Origin: Flavisolibacter ginsenosidimutans
Lineage (GTDB): Bacteria > Bacteroidota > Bacteroidia > Chitinophagales > Chitinophagaceae
Direction: 5' to 3'
Length of the DNA stretch: 64,000 nt
NCBI RefSeq assembly: GCF_007970805.1
Contig: NZ_CP042433.1
Coordinates: 4,526,001 to 4,590,000 of the forward strand
The notes under the pieces were generated by a model, which saw only the letters and a program-made list of their open reading frames with translations, searched no databases and was not told the DNA's origin. The position numbers were made by a program, and so were the translations under genes. This document shows positions 1 through 8,818 of this stretch, one piece after another (the stretch's first letter is position 1; every line of letters begins with the position of its first letter).

Positions 1-563
1 CGGGCGACATTCTTCGCGAAGATTTGAACGGCGACGGCCGCATTGATGGAAACGATTTAAAAGCTTTTCCTAATGCGCAACGCGACCGGCCGACCACATA
101 CTTTGGTCTGAACGGTTATGTAGCCTGGAATGGGTTTGATGTAGCCTTTTTGTTTCAAGGCTCTGCCGGCAGAAAAGATTTCTGGATCAATGCCTTCAAC
201 AACGTAAACTTCAGCACGGCACGTTACGCGGTAACGCAAGCACATTGGGACAATCCTTGGTCGGTTGAGAATCGAAACGGTTTGTGGCCACGTCTGGGCG
301 GCAGCGGAAACAACCAGGCAGAAACAACTTTCTGGCTCGATGACATGACCTATTTGCGTTTAAAGAACATTCAGATTGGCTACAACGTTCCCAAGAGTGT
401 TTTAAAACACATCGGCATCAACAACCTGCGCATTGCGGGTACGGCCGAAAACCTTGCGACGTTCACATCTTACCGCGGCCTTGATCCCGAGAAGGCCGGA
501 AACAACAACAACCTGTACCCGATAAACAAATCCTATTCGATTTCCGTAAACATGGGTTTTTAA
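1..563 (+). CDS. SusC-family TonB-dependent outer-membrane transporter, C-terminal fragment
   Basis: The frame is open from the first bases of the window and ends at 563, so only about the last 187 residues are present. The fragment starts with the Asp/Asn/Gly-rich stretch DLNGDGRIDGND, common near the C-terminus of SusC proteins. It continues with aromatic beta-strands (for example the segment around WLDDMTYLRLKNIQIGYN) and ends in a terminal strand finishing MGF, as expected for a beta-barrel whose last residue is aromatic. SusC proteins import oligosaccharides across the outer membrane with TonB energy and pair with a SusD lipoprotein. The susD-like gene begins 10 bases downstream, which supports the call. 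The plug domain and signal peptide lie outside the window. Confidence 0.93.
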   Translation, partial: GDILREDLNGDGRIDGNDLKAFPNAQRDRPTTYFGLNGYVAWNGFDVAFLFQGSAGRKDFWINAFNNVNFSTARYAVTQAHWDNPWSVENRNGLWPRLGGSGNNQAETTFWLDDMTYLRLKNIQIGYNVPKSVLKHIGINNLRIAGTAENLATFTSYRGLDPEKAGNNNNLYPINKSYSISVNMGF

Positions 564-573
564 ATTTCTTGCC

Positions 574-2430
574 ATGACAAAACATTCAGTTAAGATAGTA
601 ACGTTAACCGCCTTGATTGGGCTTGCGTTTGTGTTCGGCTCCTGTCGCAAAAACTTACTTGATCAGGCGCCCACAACAGAATTGGCGGCTACCGACTTTT
701 GGAAAACAGAGGCCGATGCCACGACGGCTTTGATGGGTGCCTACGCTGCAGTGCGGCCTTGCTTCGACCGCGATTATTATTTTGACGGACAGGCGGAATA
801 TTCCCGTGTTCGCGGTACCAGTACCACCAGCGGTAACCTTCGTTTGGGTGATGCTTACAACGGCGGCAACTACAGCCCCTCGGGATACGGCGCCAGCTTT
901 GATAAAATGTTTCGCTATTTGTACGGCGGCGTTGACCGGGCGAATTATGTTATTGATAACGTGGTTGCGAAAATGCTGCCCACAGCCAGTAGTAGCTCTC
1001 TACCCGGGTTGGAAACCGTGGTTGGGGAGGCAAAGTTGCTTCGAGCCCTTTGTTATTTCCGGTTGATTACCATGTGGGGCGATGTGCAATACATCAGTCA
1101 CGTGGTGAACGACAACGGTGAAGTGATTACGTTGCCCCGGATGCCCATTGCACAAGTAAAGGATTCAATTTTAGCTGACCTAACTTATGCTATCAACAAG
1201 CTTCCCGTAAAGGCTTCACTTGGTCGTGCTTCCAAACCCGCTGCCTTGGCATTGCGCGGGAAAGTTCAATTGTATTGGGCTTGCTGGAACCGATTTGGTT
1301 GGCCAGAACTGGATACATTTACACCTCGTGCTTCGGCCGCCGATTCTGCTTATAAAGCAGCCGCCAGTGATTTTAAATCAGTGATTGCTGATTTTGGACT
1401 GACGCTCTACAAAAATGGTGATCCCGGTGAGATTGACGACTTGGGTAAGTGTGACAAACTACCCAACTACTATTACCTGTTCACGCCCAAAGCCAACGGC
1501 GATCCGGAAATGCTTCTGGTATTTACCCACGGTGGCACGGGCACAAGTCAAGGGGAAGAGTTGATGCGTGATTTTGCCGGCCGTTCGCACGAAGGTTCGC
1601 AGTGTTGGACTTCTCCGCGTTACGAAATTGCCGATCGTTATCAATTGATCACTACCGGTGATTTTGCACCCAAGCTTATACAGATGAATCCAACTGTGCC
1701 AGCCACTGGTAATGTTGCCAGAACAACACCTAATTCGGCGGTAAATCCAGCCAGCTATGCCAACCGCGATTATCGCATGAAGGCTTCCATCCAATGGGAT
1801 TACGAAACCAGCATTGGTCTTGCTTCGCTGGCTTCAACAGGTTACTGTCCTTTTATTTATCAAACATGGGCGGGACGGGTAACCATTGGCGGCGTAACGT
1901 ATACGACTTACAATACAGACGGTTGTAATTCCGGGTATGTTTATCGCAAATTTGTGCGCAATTATCCAGGGCAGGGTCGAAGCGATGGCGATTTTGCTTG
2001 GCCGGTTATACGACTGGCTGATGTTTATCTGATGTATGCCGAAGCCACCAACGCAGTAAACGGGCCACAACCAGATGCAATTGCATTGGTGAACACGATT
2101 CGTCGCCGTGCAGCTTTACCCGCTTTAGCTGCATCAAAAACGGCGGATGCAACTTCATTCTTCAATGCCATTGAGCAGGAACGTATCATCGAATTATTGG
2201 CAGAAGGTCACCGTTCTTTTGACTTGCGTCGTTGGCGTGCATTGGAACGTGTTTGGGGTCCTCCCGGCAGTACTGGCGTTAGGCGCCAGGATACATGGGG
2301 TGCAAACACAGACGGTCCTTATTACCAAAATGCATCGCAGTTGACGTATCAACAGAATTACATCTTCCGAATTCCGCCTGCCGAACGTGACCGCAACCCA
2401 AATCTTACACAAAACCTTCCCTGGCGGTAA
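574..2430 (+). CDS. SusD/RagB-family nutrient-binding outer-membrane lipoprotein
   Basis: This 618-residue protein has an SPII signal peptide with lipobox FGSC and lipidated Cys24, followed by the typical SusD start RKNLLDQAPTTELA. Tetratricopeptide-like helices fill the N-terminal half. The C-terminal region has ADVYLMYAEATN and QERIIELLAEGHRSFDLRRW, both hallmarks of the RagB/SusD family. It would sit on the cell surface and cap the SusC barrel at the start of the window, binding the glycan. It lies 10 bases after susC and 33 bases before the next lipoprotein gene, so one operon is likely. The ligand cannot be read from the sequence. Confidence 0.96.
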   Translation: MTKHSVKIVTLTALIGLAFVFGSCRKNLLDQAPTTELAATDFWKTEADATTALMGAYAAVRPCFDRDYYFDGQAEYSRVRGTSTTSGNLRLGDAYNGGNYSPSGYGASFDKMFRYLYGGVDRANYVIDNVVAKMLPTASSSSLPGLETVVGEAKLLRALCYFRLITMWGDVQYISHVVNDNGEVITLPRMPIAQVKDSILADLTYAINKLPVKASLGRASKPAALALRGKVQLYWACWNRFGWPELDTFTPRASAADSAYKAAASDFKSVIADFGLTLYKNGDPGEIDDLGKCDKLPNYYYLFTPKANGDPEMLLVFTHGGTGTSQGEELMRDFAGRSHEGSQCWTSPRYEIADRYQLITTGDFAPKLIQMNPTVPATGNVARTTPNSAVNPASYANRDYRMKASIQWDYETSIGLASLASTGYCPFIYQTWAGRVTIGGVTYTTYNTDGCNSGYVYRKFVRNYPGQGRSDGDFAWPVIRLADVYLMYAEATNAVNGPQPDAIALVNTIRRRAALPALAASKTADATSFFNAIEQERIIELLAEGHRSFDLRRWRALERVWGPPGSTGVRRQDTWGANTDGPYYQNASQLTYQQNYIFRIPPAERDRNPNLTQNLPWR

Positions 2431-2463
2431 AAGAACTTGCTTATTCAATTCAATAAAAAAATC

Positions 2464-2868
2464 ATGAAGAAATACAGTTTAATAATACTTGTTTGTTACC
2501 TGTTGGCAATGACCTGGTCTGCTTGCAAAAAAGACCGGCCAGTAGATGAAGACGGCTTGCTGATAACTACACGGGCTGAATGCTACGTGAGCAGCTTCGA
2601 ATTATTGGGAACCGATTATGTTACCGTGCGAAGCAAGGCTGCTGTTATTGACACAACGGCTCAAACGGTGCGAGTAGAAGTGTTGTTTGGTACCGATTTA
2701 AAAAACGTCTATCCGCAATTTACACTTGCCCAAGACTGCAAGCTCGACCCGAAGATTACCGGCCGCACCGATTTATCAGACACGCTAAATCCAAGAACTT
2801 ACACTGTTGTCTCGGGCAATCGTCAGATTCGAAAACCATACAAGCTTTACGTCACCGTGCAACACTAA
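2464..2868 (+). CDS. small lipoprotein of the polysaccharide utilisation locus
   Basis: The 134-residue product starts at ATG 2464, just before an SPII signal whose lipobox ends in Cys21 followed by KKD. An earlier in-frame codon at 2437 would add nine residues and spoil the signal peptide. The mature part looks like one beta-sandwich of roughly 110 residues. Such lipoproteins commonly sit between SusD and the degradative enzymes in Bacteroidota loci and serve as extra surface glycan-binding proteins. I do not recognise a specific Pfam family with confidence, so the binding role is inferred from position and lipidation. It belongs to the same + strand run as susCD. Confidence 0.8.
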   Translation: MKKYSLIILVCYLLAMTWSACKKDRPVDEDGLLITTRAECYVSSFELLGTDYVTVRSKAAVIDTTAQTVRVEVLFGTDLKNVYPQFTLAQDCKLDPKITGRTDLSDTLNPRTYTVVSGNRQIRKPYKLYVTVQH

Positions 2869-2892
2869 GCTTTCACTAAATCAACCGATGAC

Positions 2893-3885
2893 ATGAAACA
2901 AAAATTTTTGCAGCTCGCTTATATATCTTGTTGCTTTTCGCTTTTCCTGTTGTTAAACGGATGCAAGAAAGAGGAATACGCCATTCCAACACCGAAAGAT
3001 GAATTGCAAAACGATGCGCTCAAAAGAACATTGGGACCAAACATCGTTGGCCAGCAAATTGAATTTGTGTACGCGATGGCCATGCCGCAGGCGAAAGGCA
3101 AATTGGTTTCGGCCGAAGTAGAAGCTTCTATTCCCGGAGCGTCTTCAACCTATCTTGAAAACAATTCTTATTACACTGGAAGCAACGGTGCAGACGTAGC
3201 CGTACTGGTAGGTACACCATCGGTGAACAGCGGCGCCAAAACCACGGTGACGTTTTCAAAAGACACCAACGCTGCTGCGCTGCGCTACTATTATGTAATC
3301 CCTGAAGCAGCCCGCGGCAAAACAGTGTCGTTCACGTTTCGGGCCAAGAGCAGCGACGGTTCAACTGTCTCTTATAACCTCGGTCCTTACACCATCGCAA
3401 AGATGGACATGGTGCGAAACTTAACCGTGAGCGATGGAAATGCGATGTATATCTCAATAGCTGATACAACCGTGTACAACGCGGCGGGTGCTGCAGCAAA
3501 TCCCGGGAAAATAGATTTGGTTTACGTTTACCGGGCATTGACAAACGTCGCTTACAACCATTCGCTTGTATCGCCTGCAGCCGACCCTTCTTATTTGCCC
3601 GGCGTATCGTTGCCGTCCGGCGTAAACCGGAGTGCGAAAGAAATCAAGGTGTTTAATCTGCAGGATTACAACCTGGCTCGTTTGCAATACGGCATCTACA
3701 TTGATGATTTGGATTTTCAAAAATTAGACATGTCCTCGGCGCCGAATTTTGCCATCAACTTAAAACAAGAAGCGGGTGTGTGGGTAGAAACGGCAGATGG
3801 GAAATACAGGGCTTATATCTACATGAACTCTGTAAACAACACAACGAAGAGTGCCGTAATCAGCATGAAGCGATACGCGATGTAG
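2893..3885 (+). CDS. surface lipoprotein, DUF4466-like
   Basis: This 330-residue protein has an SPII signal with Cys24 in NGCKK. The mature region is rich in Ser, Thr and Ala and predicted beta strands. The N-terminal half starts around KDELQNDALKRTLGPNIVG and handles a conserved-looking motif about the size of a complex; the C-terminal half contains YGIYIDDLDFQKLD. The pattern resembles DUF4466 lipoproteins that follow SusD in loci for glycosaminoglycan-like polymers, but this family assignment is from memory and tentative. It lies 24 bases after the previous lipoprotein gene and before two polysaccharide lyases. A surface glycan-binding role is inferred. Confidence 0.75.
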   Translation: MKQKFLQLAYISCCFSLFLLLNGCKKEEYAIPTPKDELQNDALKRTLGPNIVGQQIEFVYAMAMPQAKGKLVSAEVEASIPGASSTYLENNSYYTGSNGADVAVLVGTPSVNSGAKTTVTFSKDTNAAALRYYYVIPEAARGKTVSFTFRAKSSDGSTVSYNLGPYTIAKMDMVRNLTVSDGNAMYISIADTTVYNAAGAAANPGKIDLVYVYRALTNVAYNHSLVSPAADPSYLPGVSLPSGVNRSAKEIKVFNLQDYNLARLQYGIYIDDLDFQKLDMSSAPNFAINLKQEAGVWVETADGKYRAYIYMNSVNNTTKSAVISMKRYAM

Positions 3886-4063
3886 TTGTTTAAGTTCGTT
3901 TGAACTTGTTCTTCGATTTGGTATTTATTGGAACCACATCAGATCATAGAAACACAGGATCGATAAAGGCTTTCCATGTGAAACTTTGTGTAATGATGAA
4001 TCTATGTGGTTCAATTTGTCTCTTTCTAATTACGTACATCTCCCATTTAAATCAATCCTCTCC

Positions 4064-5983
4064 ATGCGATTCAACAAAGTCTTTTCAAATTTGCTTGCCC
4101 TGCTTTTTTGCACGCATCTTTTTGCACAAACCGACTCCTTGAACACGGATACAAAAGTTCCCGCTCATCCGCGGCTGTTGTTGTTGAAAGGTGAAGAGTC
4201 TGCGCTTAAAAAGAATATCTCCAGTGATAAAGTTTGGAGCGATTTGCACAAGGCGATATTGCAGGAATGCGATGGGTTGTTAACGGTAAAGCCACTCGAA
4301 CGCATTCAAATTGGCCGCCGTTTGCTTTCCGTTTCCCGCGAAGCCATTCGCCGCATCTTTTTTCTTTCGTATGCCTATCGGCTCACCAGCGACAAAAAAT
4401 ACCTGCAGCGTGCCGAGAAAGAGTTGGTCACGATAGCAGCTTTTCGCGACTGGAACCCGCCGCATTTCTTAGACGTTGCAGAAATGACCACGGCTGCGTC
4501 CATTGGTTACGATTGGCTGTTCAATGACTTGTCAAAGGAAACCAAAGCTGCCGTCAAAGAAGCCATCTTAACAAAAGGGTTGGAACCTTCTCTTGATGAA
4601 GAAAAAAACAAAAATTGGCTGCTTGCCGAACACAATTGGAACCAGGTGTGCAACACCGGCATGACCTACGGTGCGTTAGCGACCTTTGAAGACCACGAAG
4701 AACTTTCCCGCCGCATTGTGAACCGTGCACTCCGCTCCATTACCATTCCCATGAACGAATACAATCCTGACGGAGCTTATCCCGAAGGCTACGGTTATTG
4801 GGGTTATGGCACTTCGTTTAACGTGATGTTTTTAAGTGCGCTGGAAAAAGCTTTCGGTACCGATTTCGGTTTAAGTACACGTTCACAGGGCTTTTTAAAA
4901 ACAGGCGGCTTCTTGGAAAACATGACCGGCCCTTCGGGAAGGCCGTTTAATTATTCGGATGCGGGCCAGAACGGCGAACTGCAACCCGCTATGTTTTGGT
5001 TTGCTTCCCGGGTGAAAGACCCTTCGTTGCTTTGGGTAGAAAGACGCCGGTTGATGGAAGATCCAAAGAGCCACGTAAAGAATCGTTTATTGCCGGCCAT
5101 CATGTTGTGGGGTGGGAATATTAACATCAATAATGCAGTGCCGCCTGCTAAAACGATGTGGGTTGGTCGAGGCAAAAATCCGGTGGCGTTGATGCGTACG
5201 TCGTGGACCGATTCGAATGCCGTTTGGGTAGCCATGAAAGGCGGAACGGTATCGGCCAATCATGCGCACATGGACGTAGGGTCGTTTGTAATGGAAGCCG
5301 ATGGCGTGCGGTGGGCCATGGACTTTGGGATGCAGGATTATGAATCGCTGGAATCTAAAGGCATTCAGTTGTTCGGAAGAACGCAGGATGCGCAGCGCTG
5401 GACGGTGTTTCGCCTGACCAATCTTGTGCACAATACGCTTACAGCAAACGGACAACATCAACGAGTGACTGGTTCGGCGCCGCTCATTCGTACATCATCC
5501 GATCCGCTGTTTATGCAAGCCACTACCGACATGAGCGAAGTGTACAAAGGCACACTGGCAAAGGCTGTGCGAGGCATTGCCATCGTTGACAAAAAATACG
5601 TGTTGATACGCGACGAAGTGCAGGCAAGAGACACAGCAACCGTTTTGCGTTGGACGATGCTGACACCCGCTGATGTGAAAATTACAGGAAGTAACACTTT
5701 GGAACTGACAAAGAATGGCAAGCGTCTTTTGTTGCAGGTGACGGAACCGGCAAATGTTACGATGAAGACATGGTCCACTGCACCGCCGCACGATTACGAC
5801 GCACCCAACCCGGGAACAACGTTGGTCGGCTTTGAAGTTTCGCTGCCGCCCAATGCGAAAACAGCTTTAAGCGTGAAATTGATCCCGGCTTCTGCAAACA
5901 ACAGCGGCCAGCAGGCCACACAATCTTTAAGCAACTGGAAAGGCGAAGCCGTGCCGGCTTATAATGGAAAAGCAACAAAGTGA
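4064..5983 (+). CDS. heparinase II/III-family polysaccharide lyase, secreted
   Basis: Start ATG 4064 is chosen because it opens a clear signal peptide ending LFAQ; the frame is open further upstream without such a signal. The 639-residue product has the two-part layout of the heparinase II/III superfamily. An alpha/alpha toroid at about residues 40-330 includes LLAEHNWNQVCNTGMTYGAL and EGYGYWGYGTSF. A C-terminal beta-sandwich at about 360-620 includes GGTVSANHAHMDVGSFVMEA, where His and Asp residues are typical. These enzymes cleave uronic acid linkages by beta-elimination; the substrate could be heparin-like, alginate or another uronate polymer. The stop overlaps the next start (TGATG), so it is translationally coupled to the PL8 lyase. 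Confidence 0.88.
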   Translation: MRFNKVFSNLLALLFCTHLFAQTDSLNTDTKVPAHPRLLLLKGEESALKKNISSDKVWSDLHKAILQECDGLLTVKPLERIQIGRRLLSVSREAIRRIFFLSYAYRLTSDKKYLQRAEKELVTIAAFRDWNPPHFLDVAEMTTAASIGYDWLFNDLSKETKAAVKEAILTKGLEPSLDEEKNKNWLLAEHNWNQVCNTGMTYGALATFEDHEELSRRIVNRALRSITIPMNEYNPDGAYPEGYGYWGYGTSFNVMFLSALEKAFGTDFGLSTRSQGFLKTGGFLENMTGPSGRPFNYSDAGQNGELQPAMFWFASRVKDPSLLWVERRRLMEDPKSHVKNRLLPAIMLWGGNININNAVPPAKTMWVGRGKNPVALMRTSWTDSNAVWVAMKGGTVSANHAHMDVGSFVMEADGVRWAMDFGMQDYESLESKGIQLFGRTQDAQRWTVFRLTNLVHNTLTANGQHQRVTGSAPLIRTSSDPLFMQATTDMSEVYKGTLAKAVRGIAIVDKKYVLIRDEVQARDTATVLRWTMLTPADVKITGSNTLELTKNGKRLLLQVTEPANVTMKTWSTAPPHDYDAPNPGTTLVGFEVSLPPNAKTALSVKLIPASANNSGQQATQSLSNWKGEAVPAYNGKATK

Positions 5984-8226
5984 TGGAGATACAAAACATA
6001 CAGAAAGTAGTAGGCTCGATCGTGATTGCGGCTGGCTGCTCTTTTTTTCTTTCGTATAAACAGCCCGTTGATAAACAAGAATCGAAGAATTATTCGGCCA
6101 ACGTTCAATGGCTATCCGCAAGCCAAGATTTGGAAACGATTCGTCAGCGTATCGTTGAAGACCTGTTGCAACCCAAGGTTGATGAAGCAGCGATTCAAAA
6201 AGACGTGGAAACAATTCAACCGGATGGAAGCTGGCCGGGCATCAACTACAAGGACACGACGAAGACCGGTTTCCAACATGCCGTTCACCTGGAGCGCATG
6301 TTAGACCTGGCCCGAGCCTATAAAAAACAAGACTCAAAATTTTACGAAAGCGCAGCCGTCAAGAAAACGCTTTCATCAGCTCTGGACTTTTGGATTGCAC
6401 ATGATTTCATTTGCGAGAACTGGTGGTGGAATGAGATGGGTACGCCCAACTGGATGATCAACACACTTCTCCTTTTTGATAACGAGTTGACCGACGAACA
6501 AAGAGCGAAGGGAGCAAAAATTGCGAGCAGGGCCAGCCTTACCGGTGTTGGCGCCCGGGCCGGCGGTGACTTTGTGCCGATTGCAGGCATGGTTTGCAAG
6601 CAAGGCTTGTTTAAACGAAACGATTCAATTCTGCAAAATGCGATTAGGGTGATGACGGCACAGATAAAAGTGACAACAGACCGCGGCATCAAACCAGACC
6701 TTAGTTTTCATCACCGTGTTGACAATGTGACTTCGATTCATACCTACGGCACCAACTATGTTAGCGCCTTTTCTTATTGGGCTGTGAAGACGGCGGGTAC
6801 AAAATATGGCTTGCCCGACGCAGCGTTAAAGCTTTTAATTGACTACTACCTCGATGGCGTTTCTAAATCAATGGCCTTTGGTATGTATACCGATCCCGGT
6901 GCAAAGAACCGCGATCTTAGCAGAAAAGGGGACCTTGCTCCCGCGGGCACAGAGATTCCTGAAAACCTTTTAAAGGCTTCGAACTATCGCAGGCAAGAAT
7001 TGGAAGATCTTATAAAAGTCAGAAAGGGTGAGAAGAAGCCTGATCAAACTTGGGATCGTTATTATTGGTGGTCTTCTTACATGGCTCACCAGCGCAAAAA
7101 TTATTACTCCTCCGTTCGTATGCACTCTTCACGCCAAAACAACGTGGAAGAGCCGTATAATGAAGAGGGTTTAAAAATGCACCACCTGGCCGACGGTTCG
7201 AATTTTATTACCCGTACGGGCAAAGAATATTACGACATCTTCCCGGTGTGGGATTGGCAGAAAATACCGGGAGCGACCATTGAACAAAAACCCCAGTTGC
7301 CCCCTTTCAAACAAATTGTAAAGAAAGGCTTGTCCGATTTTGTAGGTGCCGCAAGCGATGGCGAATTCGGCGTGGCCGCGTTTGATTTTAAAAGTCCGCA
7401 TGATCCTTTAACGGCACGCAAAGCATGGTTCTTCTTTGACAATGAATACGTCTGCCTTGGCACTGCCATCAAATGCAGCGGCGACTATCCTGTTGCCACA
7501 ACTCTCAACCAATGTTTGTTGAAAGGCGACGTATGGGTAAAGACAAAAAGCGGTTCGTTCAAGGCAATAAACGGCAATCATCTTTTTACTAACGTTGATT
7601 GGGTTTTGCACGACAGCGTGGCCTATCTTTTTCCGCAAAGCACCGATGTGAGTTTGTTCGATTCCACCGCAAGCGGCAGTTGGCAACTTATCACGCATCA
7701 AACAAACGCAAGCACGGAGCCGGTAAAGAAAAATGTTTTTACGTTGTGGCTTAATCACGGCACGCATCCGCAAAACGAAAGCTATGCTTACGTTGTATTG
7801 CCTGCGGTGAATGCGCAAAAAGTGGAAGACTATCACAAAACGCAAACCGTATTCATTTTGCAGAACACAGCCGCGTTGCAAGCCGTGCAAAACAAAGCCT
7901 TGCAAATAACGCAGGTTGTTTTTTACGAACCCGGAACGCTGCAGTTGACAAAGGACCTAGTGTTAACTGCGGATCGTCCATGTATTGCAATGGTGAAAAC
8001 GAACGCCGCGCAAATAACAGCCCTCACCATTTCCGACCCGACGCACAAACTGGTAAGCCTGCAATTAAAGGTGACAACTGCACTCAACGCTTCGGGAGCA
8101 GGTTGGCAAGCAAAATGGGATGCAAATCAAAAAGCCAGCATTGTTCAAATTGATTTGCCCAAAAACGAAGAAGCCGGGAAAAGTATAACCCTTGTTTTCG
8201 TGAACCAAAAGCAGGCGACGCATTAG
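5983..8226 (+). CDS. polysaccharide lyase family 8 (chondroitin AC/hyaluronate/xanthan lyase type)
   Basis: Start ATG 5983 overlaps the upstream TGA by one base; a GTG three bases earlier is less likely. The product is about 747 residues with a hydrophobic N-terminus (signal peptide or lipoprotein signal with a Cys near residue 19). Family PL8 marks are NWWWNEMGTPNWMINTLLLF, carrying the conserved Asn, and DLSFHHRVDNVTSIHTYGTN, carrying the catalytic His and Tyr. A super-sandwich C-terminal half follows, with YSSVRMHSSRQNNVE. PL8 enzymes depolymerise chondroitin, hyaluronan or xanthan by beta-elimination. With the heparinase-type lyase it indicates that the locus degrades an acidic polysaccharide. 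This is the last gene of the locus. Confidence 0.92.
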   Translation: MEIQNIQKVVGSIVIAAGCSFFLSYKQPVDKQESKNYSANVQWLSASQDLETIRQRIVEDLLQPKVDEAAIQKDVETIQPDGSWPGINYKDTTKTGFQHAVHLERMLDLARAYKKQDSKFYESAAVKKTLSSALDFWIAHDFICENWWWNEMGTPNWMINTLLLFDNELTDEQRAKGAKIASRASLTGVGARAGGDFVPIAGMVCKQGLFKRNDSILQNAIRVMTAQIKVTTDRGIKPDLSFHHRVDNVTSIHTYGTNYVSAFSYWAVKTAGTKYGLPDAALKLLIDYYLDGVSKSMAFGMYTDPGAKNRDLSRKGDLAPAGTEIPENLLKASNYRRQELEDLIKVRKGEKKPDQTWDRYYWWSSYMAHQRKNYYSSVRMHSSRQNNVEEPYNEEGLKMHHLADGSNFITRTGKEYYDIFPVWDWQKIPGATIEQKPQLPPFKQIVKKGLSDFVGAASDGEFGVAAFDFKSPHDPLTARKAWFFFDNEYVCLGTAIKCSGDYPVATTLNQCLLKGDVWVKTKSGSFKAINGNHLFTNVDWVLHDSVAYLFPQSTDVSLFDSTASGSWQLITHQTNASTEPVKKNVFTLWLNHGTHPQNESYAYVVLPAVNAQKVEDYHKTQTVFILQNTAALQAVQNKALQITQVVFYEPGTLQLTKDLVLTADRPCIAMVKTNAAQITALTISDPTHKLVSLQLKVTTALNASGAGWQAKWDANQKASIVQIDLPKNEEAGKSITLVFVNQKQATH

Positions 8227-8529
8227 TCTTTCTTCATCAAAAAATCGTCCTTCGATTCTCAACTCACGCTAATGATAATTGCCAATTCAACTTTTCTTTA
8301 GCAAATCTTAAAGGAATACGAACTGAGGAACAATTGATGGTGGGAGTGTTTTCTGCCTAGACATTTGAACCTTCAATCTGTTTTATTTCTCAGTAATATA
8401 GAGATGCAAATGATGGTTACAACGGTTTTTCAAGCTCGGATACGGTCTTAAGTCCCGGCAGGATTTACTCCATTCCCATATGCAACAGCGCATATTGAAA
8501 GGCAGTAAACCACTATTTCGACGTGGGAT

Positions 8530-8767
8530 ATTACCGCCGGAAATAACAAACAACATGTTATTTCCGGCGGTAATACGCGTGGAGCAGAGCGGACAAAGCT
8601 CGAACCAGTTATTGAGCGATTTATTAATATTATCTAAGCTAATAAATTGAAATTCAGCCTTTAGGGGTTTTTGGCAGTAGGAGAGAAGTGGTTCGACCTT
8701 TATCCAGGATTCTTATCTCATTGACTTCGCACAGTTCGTTGTATTGAAGATTGCGTCGCTCGATTTG
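8530..8767 (+). repeat. interspersed repeat copy A (hairpin plus box)
   Basis: In the 592-base gap between the PL8 gene and the caspase-like gene, this copy starts with a perfect 19-bp inverted repeat (8530-8548 and 8556-8574, 7-base loop). The conserved box TGGAGCAGAGCGGACAAAG starts at 8580, and about 85 bases later the inverted partner TGGTTCGACCTTTATCC begins near 8689. The match to copy C continues to about 8767 (both end TCGCTCGATTT). No gene is visible in 8227-8818. All six copies in the window point the same way. Confidence 0.9.
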
Positions 8768-8818
8768 TTGGGATAGAAAAACTTTTTACCACGCTAACCC
8801 ATACGAGCAAATGTGCTT

